Part shown: in pieces, positions 8,132 to 16,100 of the stretch
How the letters are laid out: each line of letters begins with the position of its first letter
Position numbering within the stretch: the stretch's first letter is position 1
NCBI GenBank assembly: GCA_021785175.1
Contig: JAJYGH010000009.1
Span: forward strand, 1-50,101
DNA length: 50,101 nucleotides
Origin: Chloroflexota bacterium
GTDB lineage: Bacteria; Chloroflexota; Limnocylindria; Limnocylindrales; CSP1-4
Reading direction: 5' to 3'
The notes under the pieces: model-generated
Databases searched by the model: none
Seen by the model: only the letters and a program-made list of their open reading frames with translations
Told to the model about the DNA's origin: nothing
Made by a program: the position numbers and the translations under genes

Positions 8132-9154
8132 TCACGCCTCCCGTTCGACCACGGCCTCGATCGACGCCGGACGCCCGGTCTGCGCGAGCAGCACCGCGGC
8201 CACGACGAGCGCGCCGCCGAGCACCTGGAGCGGCGCGAGCCGTTCGCCGAGCAGCAGCACGGCGAGCGACACGGTGAAGACGGGCTCGAGCGTGCTGACG
8301 AGCGCGGCGCGGGCCGCGCCGAGCCGCGAGACGCCGGCGTAGAACGCCTGGATCGCGACGGCCGTGGCGAACACGGCGATCCCGATGAGGCCGGGCCACG
8401 CGGCCGGAGGGATCTGCCCGGGCAGCACCCGTTCACCCGATGCCACGGCGAGGGCAGCGACCACGAGCCAGGTCCCGAGCATCATGAGCGCCGTGGCCAG
8501 CAGCGGAGGCACCTCGGATACGGCGCCCCGGACCGCCCCGGTGGACCCCAGGGGCCGTTCGCCTGACGCGCGGCCGGCGGTCGGGGCACTGGGGCTCGCT
8601 CGACGGGCACCCGGCCGTTCCCCGGACGCGCGGCCGGCGAGCAGGATGTAGCCGGCGTAGATGACCGGCGACGCCGCCGCCAGGGCGATGCCGATCGGAT
8701 CCGCTCCCGTCTCGATCCCGTCGATGGTCAGGGCGGCCCCGACGACCGAGATCCCGAGCGCGACCCACGCGCGCCGCCCCTCGAAGGGTCGACCCACGCG
8801 CATCGCCCCGACGGCGACGATCGCGGGGTACACGTAGAGCAGCAGCGCGACGAGGCTCACCGGCGCGAGCTGGACCGCGGCGTAGTACGTCGTCGCGTTG
8901 CCGGCAAAGACCATCCCGAGACCGATGAGCACGGCCGCCTGGCGAGCGGTGAGCCGTCGCAGCGCGGCGCGGCCCCCTCGGGCGGTCACGAGCCAGCCCC
9001 ACGTGAGCAGGCCGGCCAGCGTGAACCGCCACGCCAGCAGCGCCAGCCAGTCCGTTCCGGTCGCGTAGACGCCCTTCGCGAGCAGCGGGCCGGACGCATA
9101 CCCGAGCGCCGCCGTGGCGACGAGGAGCGCTCCGATGATCTGCGCACGACGCAT
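8132..9154 (-). CDS. EamA-family drug/metabolite exporter (DMT superfamily)
   Basis: A 340-residue inner-membrane transporter with ten predicted helices in two EamA repeats: from IIGALLVATAALGYASG to ALTIDGI, and from ATALMMLGTWLVVAALAVASG to LVVAAVLLAQT. Typical family segments include RFTLAGLLTWGW, YYAAVQLAPVSLVALLLYVYPAIVA and STLEPVFTVSLAVLLLGERL. The likely role is export of amino acids or metabolites, substrate unknown. The loop between helices 5 and 6 is extended by about 35 residues that contain AGRASGERP twice, the product of a 60-bp tandem duplication at 8553-8639. The ATG is at 9154, with a TAGCCT -10 box 6 nt upstream. The gene converges with proline dehydrogenase. Confidence 0.88.
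   Translation of the reverse strand: MRRAQIIGALLVATAALGYASGPLLAKGVYATGTDWLALLAWRFTLAGLLTWGWLVTARGGRAALRRLTARQAAVLIGLGMVFAGNATTYYAAVQLAPVSLVALLLYVYPAIVAVGAMRVGRPFEGRRAWVALGISVVGAALTIDGIETGADPIGIALAAASPVIYAGYILLAGRASGERPGARRASPSAPTAGRASGERPLGSTGAVRGAVSEVPPLLATALMMLGTWLVVAALAVASGERVLPGQIPPAAWPGLIGIAVFATAVAIQAFYAGVSRLGAARAALVSTLEPVFTVSLAVLLLGERLAPLQVLGGALVVAAVLLAQTGRPASIEAVVEREA
8553..8639. repeat. 60-bp-period duplication inside the EamA gene
   Basis: The 27-bp segments 8553-8579 and 8613-8639 match at 25 of 27 positions and are exactly 60 bp apart. The duplication keeps the frame and adds about 20 residues to a loop. Confidence 0.75.
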
Positions 9155-9160
9155 GGACCG

Positions 9161-9166
9161 AGGCTA
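9161..9166 (-). promoter_or_regulatory. -10 box TAGCCT, leaderless promoter of the EamA gene
   Basis: On the minus strand TAGCCT is followed by CGGTCC and then the ATG at 9154, a 6-nt gap. Confidence 0.45.
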
Positions 9167-9321
9167 TCAGGGCACGCGGGGGCACAGCGGGCACCTCCGA
9201 CGGCGTCTGCCGGCGCGTCGAGAGCGCCTGCCGATCGGCCCCCGTCCGCCGTGGAGACCGCCTACGACGAACGCAGGAGGCCCTTGCAGAAGCCGGGAGG
9301 CACGCACTTTTCTGCACCGAA

Positions 9322-9813
9322 ATGGGTAGACTTTTCGGGTCCGACCGGCCTGCAGGTGCGACCGGCGAACGTACACACGAGGACGCTGTCACGGCTACGC
9401 TGTACGCCCCCACGACACAGCGCGTCCGACGGGCCCCCACCGTCGTCGACTTCGTCAACATCCGGTGGGTCGATGACTGGTGCAAGCGCTGCAACATCTG
9501 CATCGAGATCTGCCCGAAGGATTCGCTGGTTCTCACGCACGATGCGATCGTCGAGGTCGAGAACTGCATCCGCTGCGGCCTCTGTGAGCGGTACTGCCCG
9601 GACCTCGCGATCGAGGTGATCCCCGCACAGGCCGTCGCGACGCTGCAGGCCGCTGGCGCGGCCATCACCGGGGCGCGGCCCCATCCGCGGGTCCCCCAGC
9701 GCTCCGGCACGCCCGACACCGCCCGCGGCCCCGCCGTTGCCGGGACCGATCCGAACCGCGGCATCACCGACGTCGAGAGCGCGCCGGACGTCGACCGCGC
9801 GAACCCGACGTAG
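9322..9813 (+). CDS. korD: 2-oxoacid:ferredoxin oxidoreductase, ferredoxin (delta) subunit
   Basis: 163 residues carrying two [4Fe-4S] motifs: WCKRCNICIEICPKDSL (about residues 53-70) and CIRCGLCERYCPDLA (about 83-98). It is the electron-accepting subunit for the alpha, beta and gamma proteins encoded next, and starts 15 bases before korA. The ~45 N-terminal residues before VDFVNIRWVDDWC and the Pro-rich C-terminal tail are not conserved. The start is uncertain. ATG at 9322 is the only ATG, but GGGAGG lies 21 bases upstream, and TAGACT at 9327-9332 looks like a -10 box inside the frame, so translation may begin later at a non-ATG codon. I assign Kor rather than Por because of the KorA sequence. 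Confidence 0.82.
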   Translation: MGRLFGSDRPAGATGERTHEDAVTATLYAPTTQRVRRAPTVVDFVNIRWVDDWCKRCNICIEICPKDSLVLTHDAIVEVENCIRCGLCERYCPDLAIEVIPAQAVATLQAAGAAITGARPHPRVPQRSGTPDTARGPAVAGTDPNRGITDVESAPDVDRANPT

Positions 9814-9828
9814 GAGGCGGACGAAGAG

Positions 9829-10899
9829 ATGGCAAAGCGACTCCTCCAGGGCAACGAGGCGGTGCTGCTGGGGGCGGTGAAGGCCGGCGCGACGTACTTC
9901 GCCGGCTACCCGATCAGCCCGAGCAGCGAGGTCCTCATGGCGGCGTCGGTGTACGCCGCGTCGCACCCCGAGCTCCGTTTCCTGCAGGCCGAGGACGAGA
10001 TCGCGAGCGCGAACGCGATCATCGGCGCGAGCCTCGCCGGCGCGAAGTCGTTCACCGCGACGTCCGGCCCAGGGTTCAGCCTGATGCAGGAGGCGATCGG
10101 GTACGCCCACAAGCTCGGCGTGCCGACCGTCTTCGTCGACGTCCAGCGGGTTGGCCCCGCGACGGGCATGCCCACGATGCCAGGGCAGGGGGACATCCTC
10201 CAGACTCGCTACGGCTCGTCCGGCGACTACACGAGCATCGTGTTCTACCCCTCGACCGTCGCCGAGTGCTACGAGTACACGATCCGCGCGTTCAACTGCG
10301 CCGAGGAGAGCCGATCGCCGGTGGTGCTCCTGTCCGACGCGTTCCTCGGCCACCTCAACGAGGTGGTCGACCTCGACGCGATCCGGGTGCCGGTCGTCGA
10401 ACGCACGCTCGAGCCGCTCGCGTCCGGCCACACGCGCCTGTTCAGCGGTGTCGCCACGTACCCCGACGGCGAGCCCGCCACGGCCGATGCCGACGAGTTC
10501 ATCCGCCAGTACGAGGAGGCCAAGGCGCGCCGGCTCGAGGTGTCGGAGCGCTACGCGTTCCACGAGTACGGGTGGAACAAGGACGCTGACACGCTCGTGA
10601 TCGCGTTCGGGATCACGCGCCGCATCGCCCAGCCACTGGCACCGCACTTCGCGCTGTTCCGCCCGATCCGCATCTGGCCGGTCCTCCAGGATGAGCTCCG
10701 CGAGATCGCGCCCCGCTACAGGCGGATCGTCGTGATCGAGGGCAGCGACGGCCAGTACGCGAGCGTCGTCGAGCGCGTCCTGTACCGCGACGTCTACCGC
10801 GTCCCGCTCCTCGGTGGCCGGATGAGCCTCGAGGCGGTGCGCGAGGGGCTCGACCGGATCGGCCTGCTCCCGGCGGAGCTGGCCGAGGCCGCGGTCTGA
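9829..10899 (+). CDS. korA: 2-oxoacid:ferredoxin oxidoreductase, alpha subunit
   Basis: A 356-residue alpha subunit holding the pyrimidine domain of the TPP site. It begins LLQGNEAVLLGAVKAGATYFAGYPISPSSEV, the family's N-terminal motif, followed by QAEDEIASANAIIGASLAGAKSFTATSGPGFSLM and VQRVGPATGMPTMPGQGD. These segments are characteristic of 2-oxoglutarate-type KorA with separate alpha and gamma subunits. The enzyme oxidatively decarboxylates a 2-oxoacid with CoA to an acyl-CoA, reducing ferredoxin, or runs in reverse as a carboxylase. GGAGG precedes the ATG. 2-Oxoglutarate is the likeliest substrate, but branched-chain or aryl 2-oxoacids cannot be ruled out by eye. Confidence 0.92.
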   Translation: MAKRLLQGNEAVLLGAVKAGATYFAGYPISPSSEVLMAASVYAASHPELRFLQAEDEIASANAIIGASLAGAKSFTATSGPGFSLMQEAIGYAHKLGVPTVFVDVQRVGPATGMPTMPGQGDILQTRYGSSGDYTSIVFYPSTVAECYEYTIRAFNCAEESRSPVVLLSDAFLGHLNEVVDLDAIRVPVVERTLEPLASGHTRLFSGVATYPDGEPATADADEFIRQYEEAKARRLEVSERYAFHEYGWNKDADTLVIAFGITRRIAQPLAPHFALFRPIRIWPVLQDELREIAPRYRRIVVIEGSDGQYASVVERVLYRDVYRVPLLGGRMSLEAVREGLDRIGLLPAELAEAAV

Positions 10900-10929
10900 G
10901 CACAACGAGAACCGAGGACCCGACCACCG

Positions 10930-11727
10930 ATGTCGTACAAGGACAAAGTCAAGACCGACCTCTTCCCGACCATCTGGTGTCCGGGCTGCGGGATCGGCCT
11001 GATCATGACCCAGCTCGCGATGGTGATGGACGACCTGGGGCTGGACAGGACGAACACCGTCATGGTGACCGGGATCGGCTGCACGGGGCGCATGGGTGCC
11101 TATATGCAGTTCGATTCCGTGTACACGCTCCACGGCCGCACGCTGCCGGTGGCGGAAGCGATCGCCACGGTCCGCCCCGAGCTCAATGTCATCGTCGTCT
11201 CCGGCGACGGTGACATGACCTCGATCGGCGGCAATCACCTGCTGCACGCGATCCGCCGCAACCCGCGGATCACCGTCCTCTGCAACAACAACGAGATCTA
11301 CGGCCTCACGGGGGGGCAGACGGGCCCGACGACCCCGGTCGGCACGAAGACCGTGTCGTCGCCCGCGGGCGCGACGTTCAGCCCCGTGAACCTCCAGGGC
11401 CTCGTCAACACGAACGGCAACGCGTTCTACGCGAAGACGACCGTGTACCACCAGGGCCAGATGCGCCGGGCGATCAAGGAAGCCATCGAGTGGCCCGGCT
11501 TCGCGTTCGTCGACATCACGAGCCAGTGCATCGAGAACAACGGGCGCCGGATCGGCTTCCCGAGCGCGAACGAGATGCTCAACTACTACAGGAAGGAGTA
11601 CCGTCAGGCCCCGCCAGGCTCGACGCAGCTGGCGAACCACCAGCTCGGCATCGTGAAGGGCCGCGCGGCGGAGCCGAAGGCGGAGCCCGCCGGTGCGGGC
11701 GCCGGGAAGGGGAGCGGCGAGGCATGA
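10930..11727 (+). CDS. korB: 2-oxoacid:ferredoxin oxidoreductase, beta subunit (TPP-binding)
   Basis: 265 residues. It carries WCPGCGIGLIM near the N terminus, GIGCTGRMGAYMQFDSVYTLHGRTLPVAEAIA and the TPP/Mg2+ motif VVSGDGDMTSIGGNHLLHAIRRN, then CNNNEIYGLTGGQTGPTTP, all standard for KorB. It supplies the diphosphate side of the cofactor site and pairs with KorA. The last ~25 residues (Ala/Gly/Lys-rich) are a non-conserved tail. The gene begins 30 bases after korA and overlaps korC by the ATGA arrangement, so all subunits are co-translated. Confidence 0.93.
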   Translation: MSYKDKVKTDLFPTIWCPGCGIGLIMTQLAMVMDDLGLDRTNTVMVTGIGCTGRMGAYMQFDSVYTLHGRTLPVAEAIATVRPELNVIVVSGDGDMTSIGGNHLLHAIRRNPRITVLCNNNEIYGLTGGQTGPTTPVGTKTVSSPAGATFSPVNLQGLVNTNGNAFYAKTTVYHQGQMRRAIKEAIEWPGFAFVDITSQCIENNGRRIGFPSANEMLNYYRKEYRQAPPGSTQLANHQLGIVKGRAAEPKAEPAGAGAGKGSGEA

Positions 11728-12344
11728 CGGAGCACGCGATCGTCATCGACGGCGTCGGCGGCCAGGGCGTGCGCGTCATCGGCAACACGATGGCCACGCT
11801 CCTCGGTGCGATGGGCTACGAAGTGACGCTGTTGTACGACTACGACTCGAGCGTGCGCGGCGGCATGAGCGAGGCGTTCCTCAAGTACGCGGACGAGCCG
11901 ATCTCGAACCCGGTCGTGGAGCACGCGAACGTCACGCTCCGGCTCGCCGACCGCGGCCCGAACCATCTCGACAGCGACTACGTGGTGTGCGACATCGGCC
12001 TCGTGAAGCCGGGTGAGCGCGCGGAGGAGATCCCCTTCCTCGAGCTCGGCGTCAAGCACTTCGGGCGCGATCTGTTCGGCAACATGATCGCGCTCGGCCG
12101 GCTGCTCCGACTCTCCGACGTCAAGTTCGACCAGGCCGCACTCGAGGCCGCGCTGCCGGCGAAATACCGCGAGGAGAACATCGGCGCGGTCCGCTACGGC
12201 TACGACCTGGACGACACGCAGATCCACCAGATCGTGCCGGAGGAGGCCGCGGGCCGGTTCGCCGGGCGGTACGCGGAGGCCGTGCTCTCGGGCGTCGCGA
12301 TGCGCGACGCGATCGAACTGGCCGGGCAGCACCCGGTCGCGTGA
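11724..12344 (+). CDS. korC: 2-oxoacid:ferredoxin oxidoreductase, gamma subunit
   Basis: 206 residues. It opens EHAIVIDGVGGQGVRVIGNTMATLLGAMGYEVTLLYDYDSSVRGG, the gamma-domain signature (GxGGQG, then a strand ending near RGG) that interacts with CoA binding in this enzyme family. The start ATG overlaps the korB stop. The four-subunit order ferredoxin-alpha-beta-gamma gives a complete enzyme that could work in an oxidative or reductive TCA branch. Nothing in the window decides the direction. Residues 175-206 (VPEEAAGRFAGRYAEAVLSG onward) are a helical tail usual for the family. Confidence 0.92.
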   Translation: MTEHAIVIDGVGGQGVRVIGNTMATLLGAMGYEVTLLYDYDSSVRGGMSEAFLKYADEPISNPVVEHANVTLRLADRGPNHLDSDYVVCDIGLVKPGERAEEIPFLELGVKHFGRDLFGNMIALGRLLRLSDVKFDQAALEAALPAKYREENIGAVRYGYDLDDTQIHQIVPEEAAGRFAGRYAEAVLSGVAMRDAIELAGQHPVA

Positions 12345-12401
12345 CCGGGAGTCCGGACTCGCGCGGAGCCGGACGAGGGCGCGCGGGGGGGCCGCCAGGC
12401 A

Positions 12402-14075
12402 ATGCACAGGGCGAGGACAGTCGTGGGCCGCACGGGCGCGATCCTGGTCGTTGCTGACGACCTCATCTGGGCGTCGCGTCTCGAGGGACTCGTCCGCGAC
12501 GCGGGCGGGCGTCCGATCCTCGTCCACTCGCTGCGTGCGCTCGACGGCATCCTCATGTCCGGGTTCGGGTTGCCGGCGGGGGCCGTGGTCGACCTGGCCG
12601 CCCGAGACGACGCCGCGCTTCCCGCGCTGCAGCGACTGGCGGATGCCGGCGTGCCGGCCGTCGCCGTCGGGCAGCACGACGACCGCGAAGGGCGCGCCGC
12701 GGCACGGGCGGCGGGTGCGGCGGTCGTGTACGCGTATGGCGCGCTCGCCGGAAGCGGCGCCCGCGGGTTCGAGTCGTGGGTTCGTGAGGTCGGAGTGACG
12801 GAGACGGTCGACGCGGCAGCGTCGGCGGAAGACACGTCCGGAGAGCTGTCCTCCGCTCCGGCCGGCGGCCCCGAGCCGGCCGGCGGGCCGGCGGCCGCTC
12901 TCGTTCCGCCCGGGATTCCGGCCGCCCGCTACGCCTCCCGACTTGCCGCGGCGCGGTCGGCGCTCGTCGAGAACGGCGCGTTGGCACTGCTCGTCGGTGT
13001 CGGCGCGGACCTGCGGTGGCTGACCGGGTACCAGGCGATGAACCTCGAGCGGCTCACGATGCTCGTGCTGCCGCGCGACGGCGACCCGGCGCTCATCGCC
13101 CCGCGGCTCGAGGCGCCTCGAGCCGCGCTCGCGCCCGCGGTCGCCGCCGGGCTCGTACGCATCGTGACGTGGGAGGAGACGGAGGACGCCGTCGCCGTCG
13201 TTCCCGGGCTCGTCGCAGCGTCCGGGCCGGGGCCCCGGGCGCACGAGGCCGATCCCGGTCGCCTGCTCGTGTCGGATCGGCTGTGGGCGTCGTTCGTGCT
13301 CCGGCTGCAGGCGGCCTTTGCCGGGGCATCGTTCGGGCTCGCGTCGGAGATCCTGCGCCCGCTCCGGATGACCAAGGATCCCGACGAGATTGTGCTGCTC
13401 CGCATGGCGGCCCACGCCGCCGATCGGGTCGTGCTCGCGATCGCTGCCGGGCGACTCGTCGGACGCACGGAGATGGACGTGGCCCGGGAGGTTCGCGAGC
13501 GGCTCATCGACGAGGGGCACGAAGACGCGGGCTTCGCGATCGTCGGCAGCGGGCCGAACTCGGCCTCTCCGCATCACGAGGCGTCGGGCCGCGTCATCCG
13601 CCCCGGCGAGCCGATCGTGCTCGACATCGGCGGCTCGTGTGGCGGCTACGGCTCGGACACAACCCGCACACTGTGGGTGACCGGCGACGTGGGTATCGGC
13701 CCCGGCCCCGAGTTCCTCCGCCTGTACGACGTGCTGCAGCGTGCACAGGCGCTTGCGACCGACGCCGTCGCGCCGGGGGTCCCAGCCGAACGCATCGACG
13801 CCATCGGGCGGAACGCGATCGCCGAGGCGGGGTTCGGGCCGGCGTTCACGCACCGGATCGGGCACGGAATCGGCCTCGAGGAGCACGAGGATCCGTACCT
13901 GGTGGCGGGCAACGGCGAGCCACTGCAGTCGGGATACGCGTTCAGCGTGGAGCCGGGGATCTACCTCGAGGGACGCTACGGGGCGCGGATCGAGGACATC
14001 GTGGTGTGCGGCGCTGCCGGGCCGGACGTGCTGAACGAGACGGCGCGCGACCTCCTCGTCGTCCGCGGCACATGA
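12402..14075 (+). CDS. Receiver-like domain fused to M24B (prolidase/creatinase-type) metallopeptidase
   Basis: 557 residues in two parts. Residues about 10-125 look like a degenerate response-regulator receiver: GAILVVADDLIWASRLEGLVRDAGG, GAVVDLAARDD and VPAVAVGQHDD, then RAAGAAVVYAYG. After a Pro/Ala/Gly linker, residues about 175-557 form an M24B peptidase with a creatinase-type N-terminal lobe (LLVGVGADLRWLTGYQAMNLERLTMLVLP). The metal ligands are all present: VLDIGG and GSDTTRT (two Asp), HRIGHGIGLEEHE (His), FSVEPGIY and ARIEDIV (two Glu). It is therefore likely an active Xaa-Pro aminopeptidase or dipeptidase. Start alternatives are ATG 12402 and GTG 12423; the latter has a better AGGAC site. 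The N-terminal fusion is unusual and its role is unknown. Confidence 0.82.
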   Translation: MHRARTVVGRTGAILVVADDLIWASRLEGLVRDAGGRPILVHSLRALDGILMSGFGLPAGAVVDLAARDDAALPALQRLADAGVPAVAVGQHDDREGRAAARAAGAAVVYAYGALAGSGARGFESWVREVGVTETVDAAASAEDTSGELSSAPAGGPEPAGGPAAALVPPGIPAARYASRLAAARSALVENGALALLVGVGADLRWLTGYQAMNLERLTMLVLPRDGDPALIAPRLEAPRAALAPAVAAGLVRIVTWEETEDAVAVVPGLVAASGPGPRAHEADPGRLLVSDRLWASFVLRLQAAFAGASFGLASEILRPLRMTKDPDEIVLLRMAAHAADRVVLAIAAGRLVGRTEMDVAREVRERLIDEGHEDAGFAIVGSGPNSASPHHEASGRVIRPGEPIVLDIGGSCGGYGSDTTRTLWVTGDVGIGPGPEFLRLYDVLQRAQALATDAVAPGVPAERIDAIGRNAIAEAGFGPAFTHRIGHGIGLEEHEDPYLVAGNGEPLQSGYAFSVEPGIYLEGRYGARIEDIVVCGAAGPDVLNETARDLLVVRGT

Positions 14076-14298
14076 CGGCGATCCCGCCTGATCTCGTCGT
14101 CACGAGAGGCGCGTGGTCTCGATCCGGAGTGGCGTGTCCCCCTCTCGCGACGCTGCGCTCCTCCCTCGACGAGCCGCCGGTTCGTGATCCGGGAGCGGCG
14201 CGTTCGCATCGCAACCTGACCTCGCGGCGCCCCTCCACTATGATCCTTCTCTGGCGCGGTGCCCACCGACGGCTCCGCATGCCGGGGACTGCAGGAAT

Positions 14299-14685
14299 GT
14301 GACTGACATCCACGACCGGCCGTCGATCGAGGTCTCGGCCGAGCCCACCGCCTCCAACAGGACCGCCCTGCTGGCCGACGCGCCAGCGTCGGCCGCGCAG
14401 GCCCAGCGTGGGTGCACCGCGGCGCAGCTTCGCCGGTTCATCAAGTCGCGCCCGTACGTGCCGCTCCACGAGCTGCGACGGCGGTTCGAGATGGGCGGTG
14501 AGACCGATGACCTGTCCTCGCTCGAGACCGGGCACGGGCTCGCGTACGTGGGCCTGCCGCCCCGAGAGTGCGCGCTGCTCCAGGACCTCGTCCGGCAGGG
14601 CGAGGTCGGCGTCGAGTTGTCGCTCGACCCGCCGATGCCCGTCGTGGTCGGCGTCTTCCCCATGCGGCCCGTGCCGCGGCCCTGA
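14299..14685 (+). CDS. Conserved-looking hypothetical protein (128 aa)
   Basis: A soluble 128-residue protein starting at GTG 14299. The N-terminal third is Ala/Ser/Thr-rich. The rest reads CTAAQLRRFIKSRPYVPLHELRRRFEM, then GLAYVGLPPRECALLQDLVRQGEVGVELSLD and a Pro-rich end. The helix-turn spacing and basic residues (FIKSRPYVPLHELRRRF) resemble a small helix-turn-helix-like element, but I do not recognise a family. Codon bias supports coding. It stands between the peptidase and another small hypothetical gene on the same strand, with no overlap, so an operon link is unproven. Confidence 0.6.
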   Translation: MTDIHDRPSIEVSAEPTASNRTALLADAPASAAQAQRGCTAAQLRRFIKSRPYVPLHELRRRFEMGGETDDLSSLETGHGLAYVGLPPRECALLQDLVRQGEVGVELSLDPPMPVVVGVFPMRPVPRP

Positions 14686-14888
14686 GCTGCCTCTGCTGGC
14701 GACTCGCTGTTCTCCCGCCGCATCGCTGCGCCTTCGTGCCGCCATCCCGCCGCACGCCATGTCGCCGCGGCGCGTCGCGCGCGATGCCGTTCGCCCGAGT
14801 CTTCAGGCCCTGTCGTTCGCGGCACCGATTGCGTAGGCTTGCCCCGGCGCAGCCGACGGGCGGCGCGCCACGCGACCGGAGGTGCACC

Positions 14889-15155
14889 ATGGCCGCCAGC
14901 GAGAAGCCACCGCTGTCCCACCTCGTGACAGAGGTGACCGACGACGAGGTCGACCCGGCTGCGGAGGCGGCCCGGCAGACCGACCAGGAAGCGGCGCTCG
15001 CGGACTACGCCGAGCTGGCACGGCTGCTGCGGGCAGCGGATCAGGCCGGCGACCGTGAAGCGGCCGCGGAGATCCGGGAGCAGATGGACGAGGTCTGGCC
15101 GTCGCTGAGCGAGGCACAGCGCGGGCGGATCGAGGATGGGGAGTTCGACTGGTAG
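14889..15155 (+). CDS. Small acidic hypothetical protein (88 aa)
   Basis: 88 residues, strongly acidic and probably all-helical: EKPPLSHLVTEVTDDEVD, AALADYAELARLLRAADQAGDREAAAEIREQMDEVW. ATG 14889 is preceded by GGAGG at 14878-14882, which sets the start and supports expression. There is no signal peptide, membrane segment or cysteine. I recognise no family. The 203 bp before it hold no other gene. Confidence 0.65.
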   Translation: MAASEKPPLSHLVTEVTDDEVDPAAEAARQTDQEAALADYAELARLLRAADQAGDREAAAEIREQMDEVWPSLSEAQRGRIEDGEFDW

Positions 15156-15297
15156 GCGCGGGGGAGAGCGAGGGGTCCGGTCGGAGATGGCCCGCCGGAG
15201 ATCGCATCTGCGTCCCCGGTGACATCCACCCTGACAGCCGCGCCCCCTGCCACGGCCGTCGTCGCTCGGGGTCCTCCGCCTCGGGGGTGGGGAGGCC

Positions 15298-15334
15298 GCG
15301 CCAACACGCTCCTCCGCGCCAAACACGCTCCTCC
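15298..15334. repeat. Two tandem 18/19-bp repeats
   Basis: GCGCCAACACGCTCCTCC (15298-15315) is followed directly by the same sequence with one extra A (15316-15334). They lie in the 213-bp gap between two convergent genes (15155 and 15369). Confidence 0.75.
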
Positions 15335-15368
15335 CGAGCTTGAGATCCCGACCCGGGCGTGTTGCGGC

Positions 15369-16100
15369 CTACCCGCGAACCGCCGCGTCCTCGAGCGTCA
15401 GCAGCCAGCGCTTCACACCCAGCATCTCCGCGCGAGGCGCGTGGCCCCCGCCTCCGTAGCCGCCCAGCGTGCCATCTGCGGCGAGAATGCGGTGACACGG
15501 GATCACGACGGGGACGGGATTCCGGCCGAGGGCGCCGCCGACCGCGCGCGCCGCGCCCGGGCGGCCGATCGACCGCGCCAGCGCCCCATAGCTCGTCACC
15601 TCGCCGTACGCGAGCCGAGTGGCTCCGGCGAGCACCAGCCGGTCCCACGCCGAGATCCCCTGGAGGTCGATCGGCAGGTCGAAGTCCGTCCGACGGCCCG
15701 AGAAGTATTCGGCGAGCTCACGCCGGGCCGCGGCGAGCGACGCCCGGATCGGGGCCGGCACGCTGTCGCCGTCGGGGACGACCCGGCCGCGCAGGCGTCG
15801 CGAGACGGTCGCCACGAAGTCGTCGGCGCCGGTCACGAGCTCGATCGCGACAATCCCCTGCGCCGATGCGGCGACGTGGATGGTGCCCCACGGCGCGGGC
15901 TCGCTCGAGTACGCGGCGATGACCCTGCGCTCCTCGTCCGGGGCTGGCTCCGTCATGCCGACTGCGGCACGCGTCCGGGTCCGTGCGGTCTCCACCTCGC
16001 CCGCGACTGCGCCCGCTGCGGGCAGCGGGTCATGCGCTCGCAGCCAGATCGCCATCGGGTCATCACCCACACCGTCGTCCCTCGTCCGTCGGTTCGTCAT
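15369..16100 (-). CDS. ogt: Methylated-DNA--[protein]-cysteine S-methyltransferase with N-terminal extension
   Basis: A 243-residue suicide repair protein that transfers alkyl groups from O6-alkylguanine to its own cysteine. The C-terminal domain carries the recognition helix segment YGEVTSYGALARSIGRPGAARAVGGALGRNP and the active-site VVIPCHRILAADGTLGGYGGG. The ribonuclease-like N-terminal domain spans about residues 60-150. The first ~55 residues (RRTRDDGVGDDPMAIWLRAHDPLPAAG) are not part of the enzyme. They resemble the short start of proteins encoded after ECF sigma factors, so this may be a vestigial anti-sigma-like segment. The ATG at 16100 overlaps the sigma factor stop (ATGA), implying coupling: the sigma factor may respond to alkylation or other DNA damage. 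That regulatory link is inference. Confidence 0.88.
   Translation of the reverse strand: MTNRRTRDDGVGDDPMAIWLRAHDPLPAAGAVAGEVETARTRTRAAVGMTEPAPDEERRVIAAYSSEPAPWGTIHVAASAQGIVAIELVTGADDFVATVSRRLRGRVVPDGDSVPAPIRASLAAARRELAEYFSGRRTDFDLPIDLQGISAWDRLVLAGATRLAYGEVTSYGALARSIGRPGAARAVGGALGRNPVPVVIPCHRILAADGTLGGYGGGGHAPRAEMLGVKRWLLTLEDAAVRG

Noticed and set aside
14686-14888. tRNA or small RNA between the two small hypothetical genes
   Set aside because: No cloverleaf pairing or CCA end found by eye; only weak promoter-like TAGGCT near 14835.
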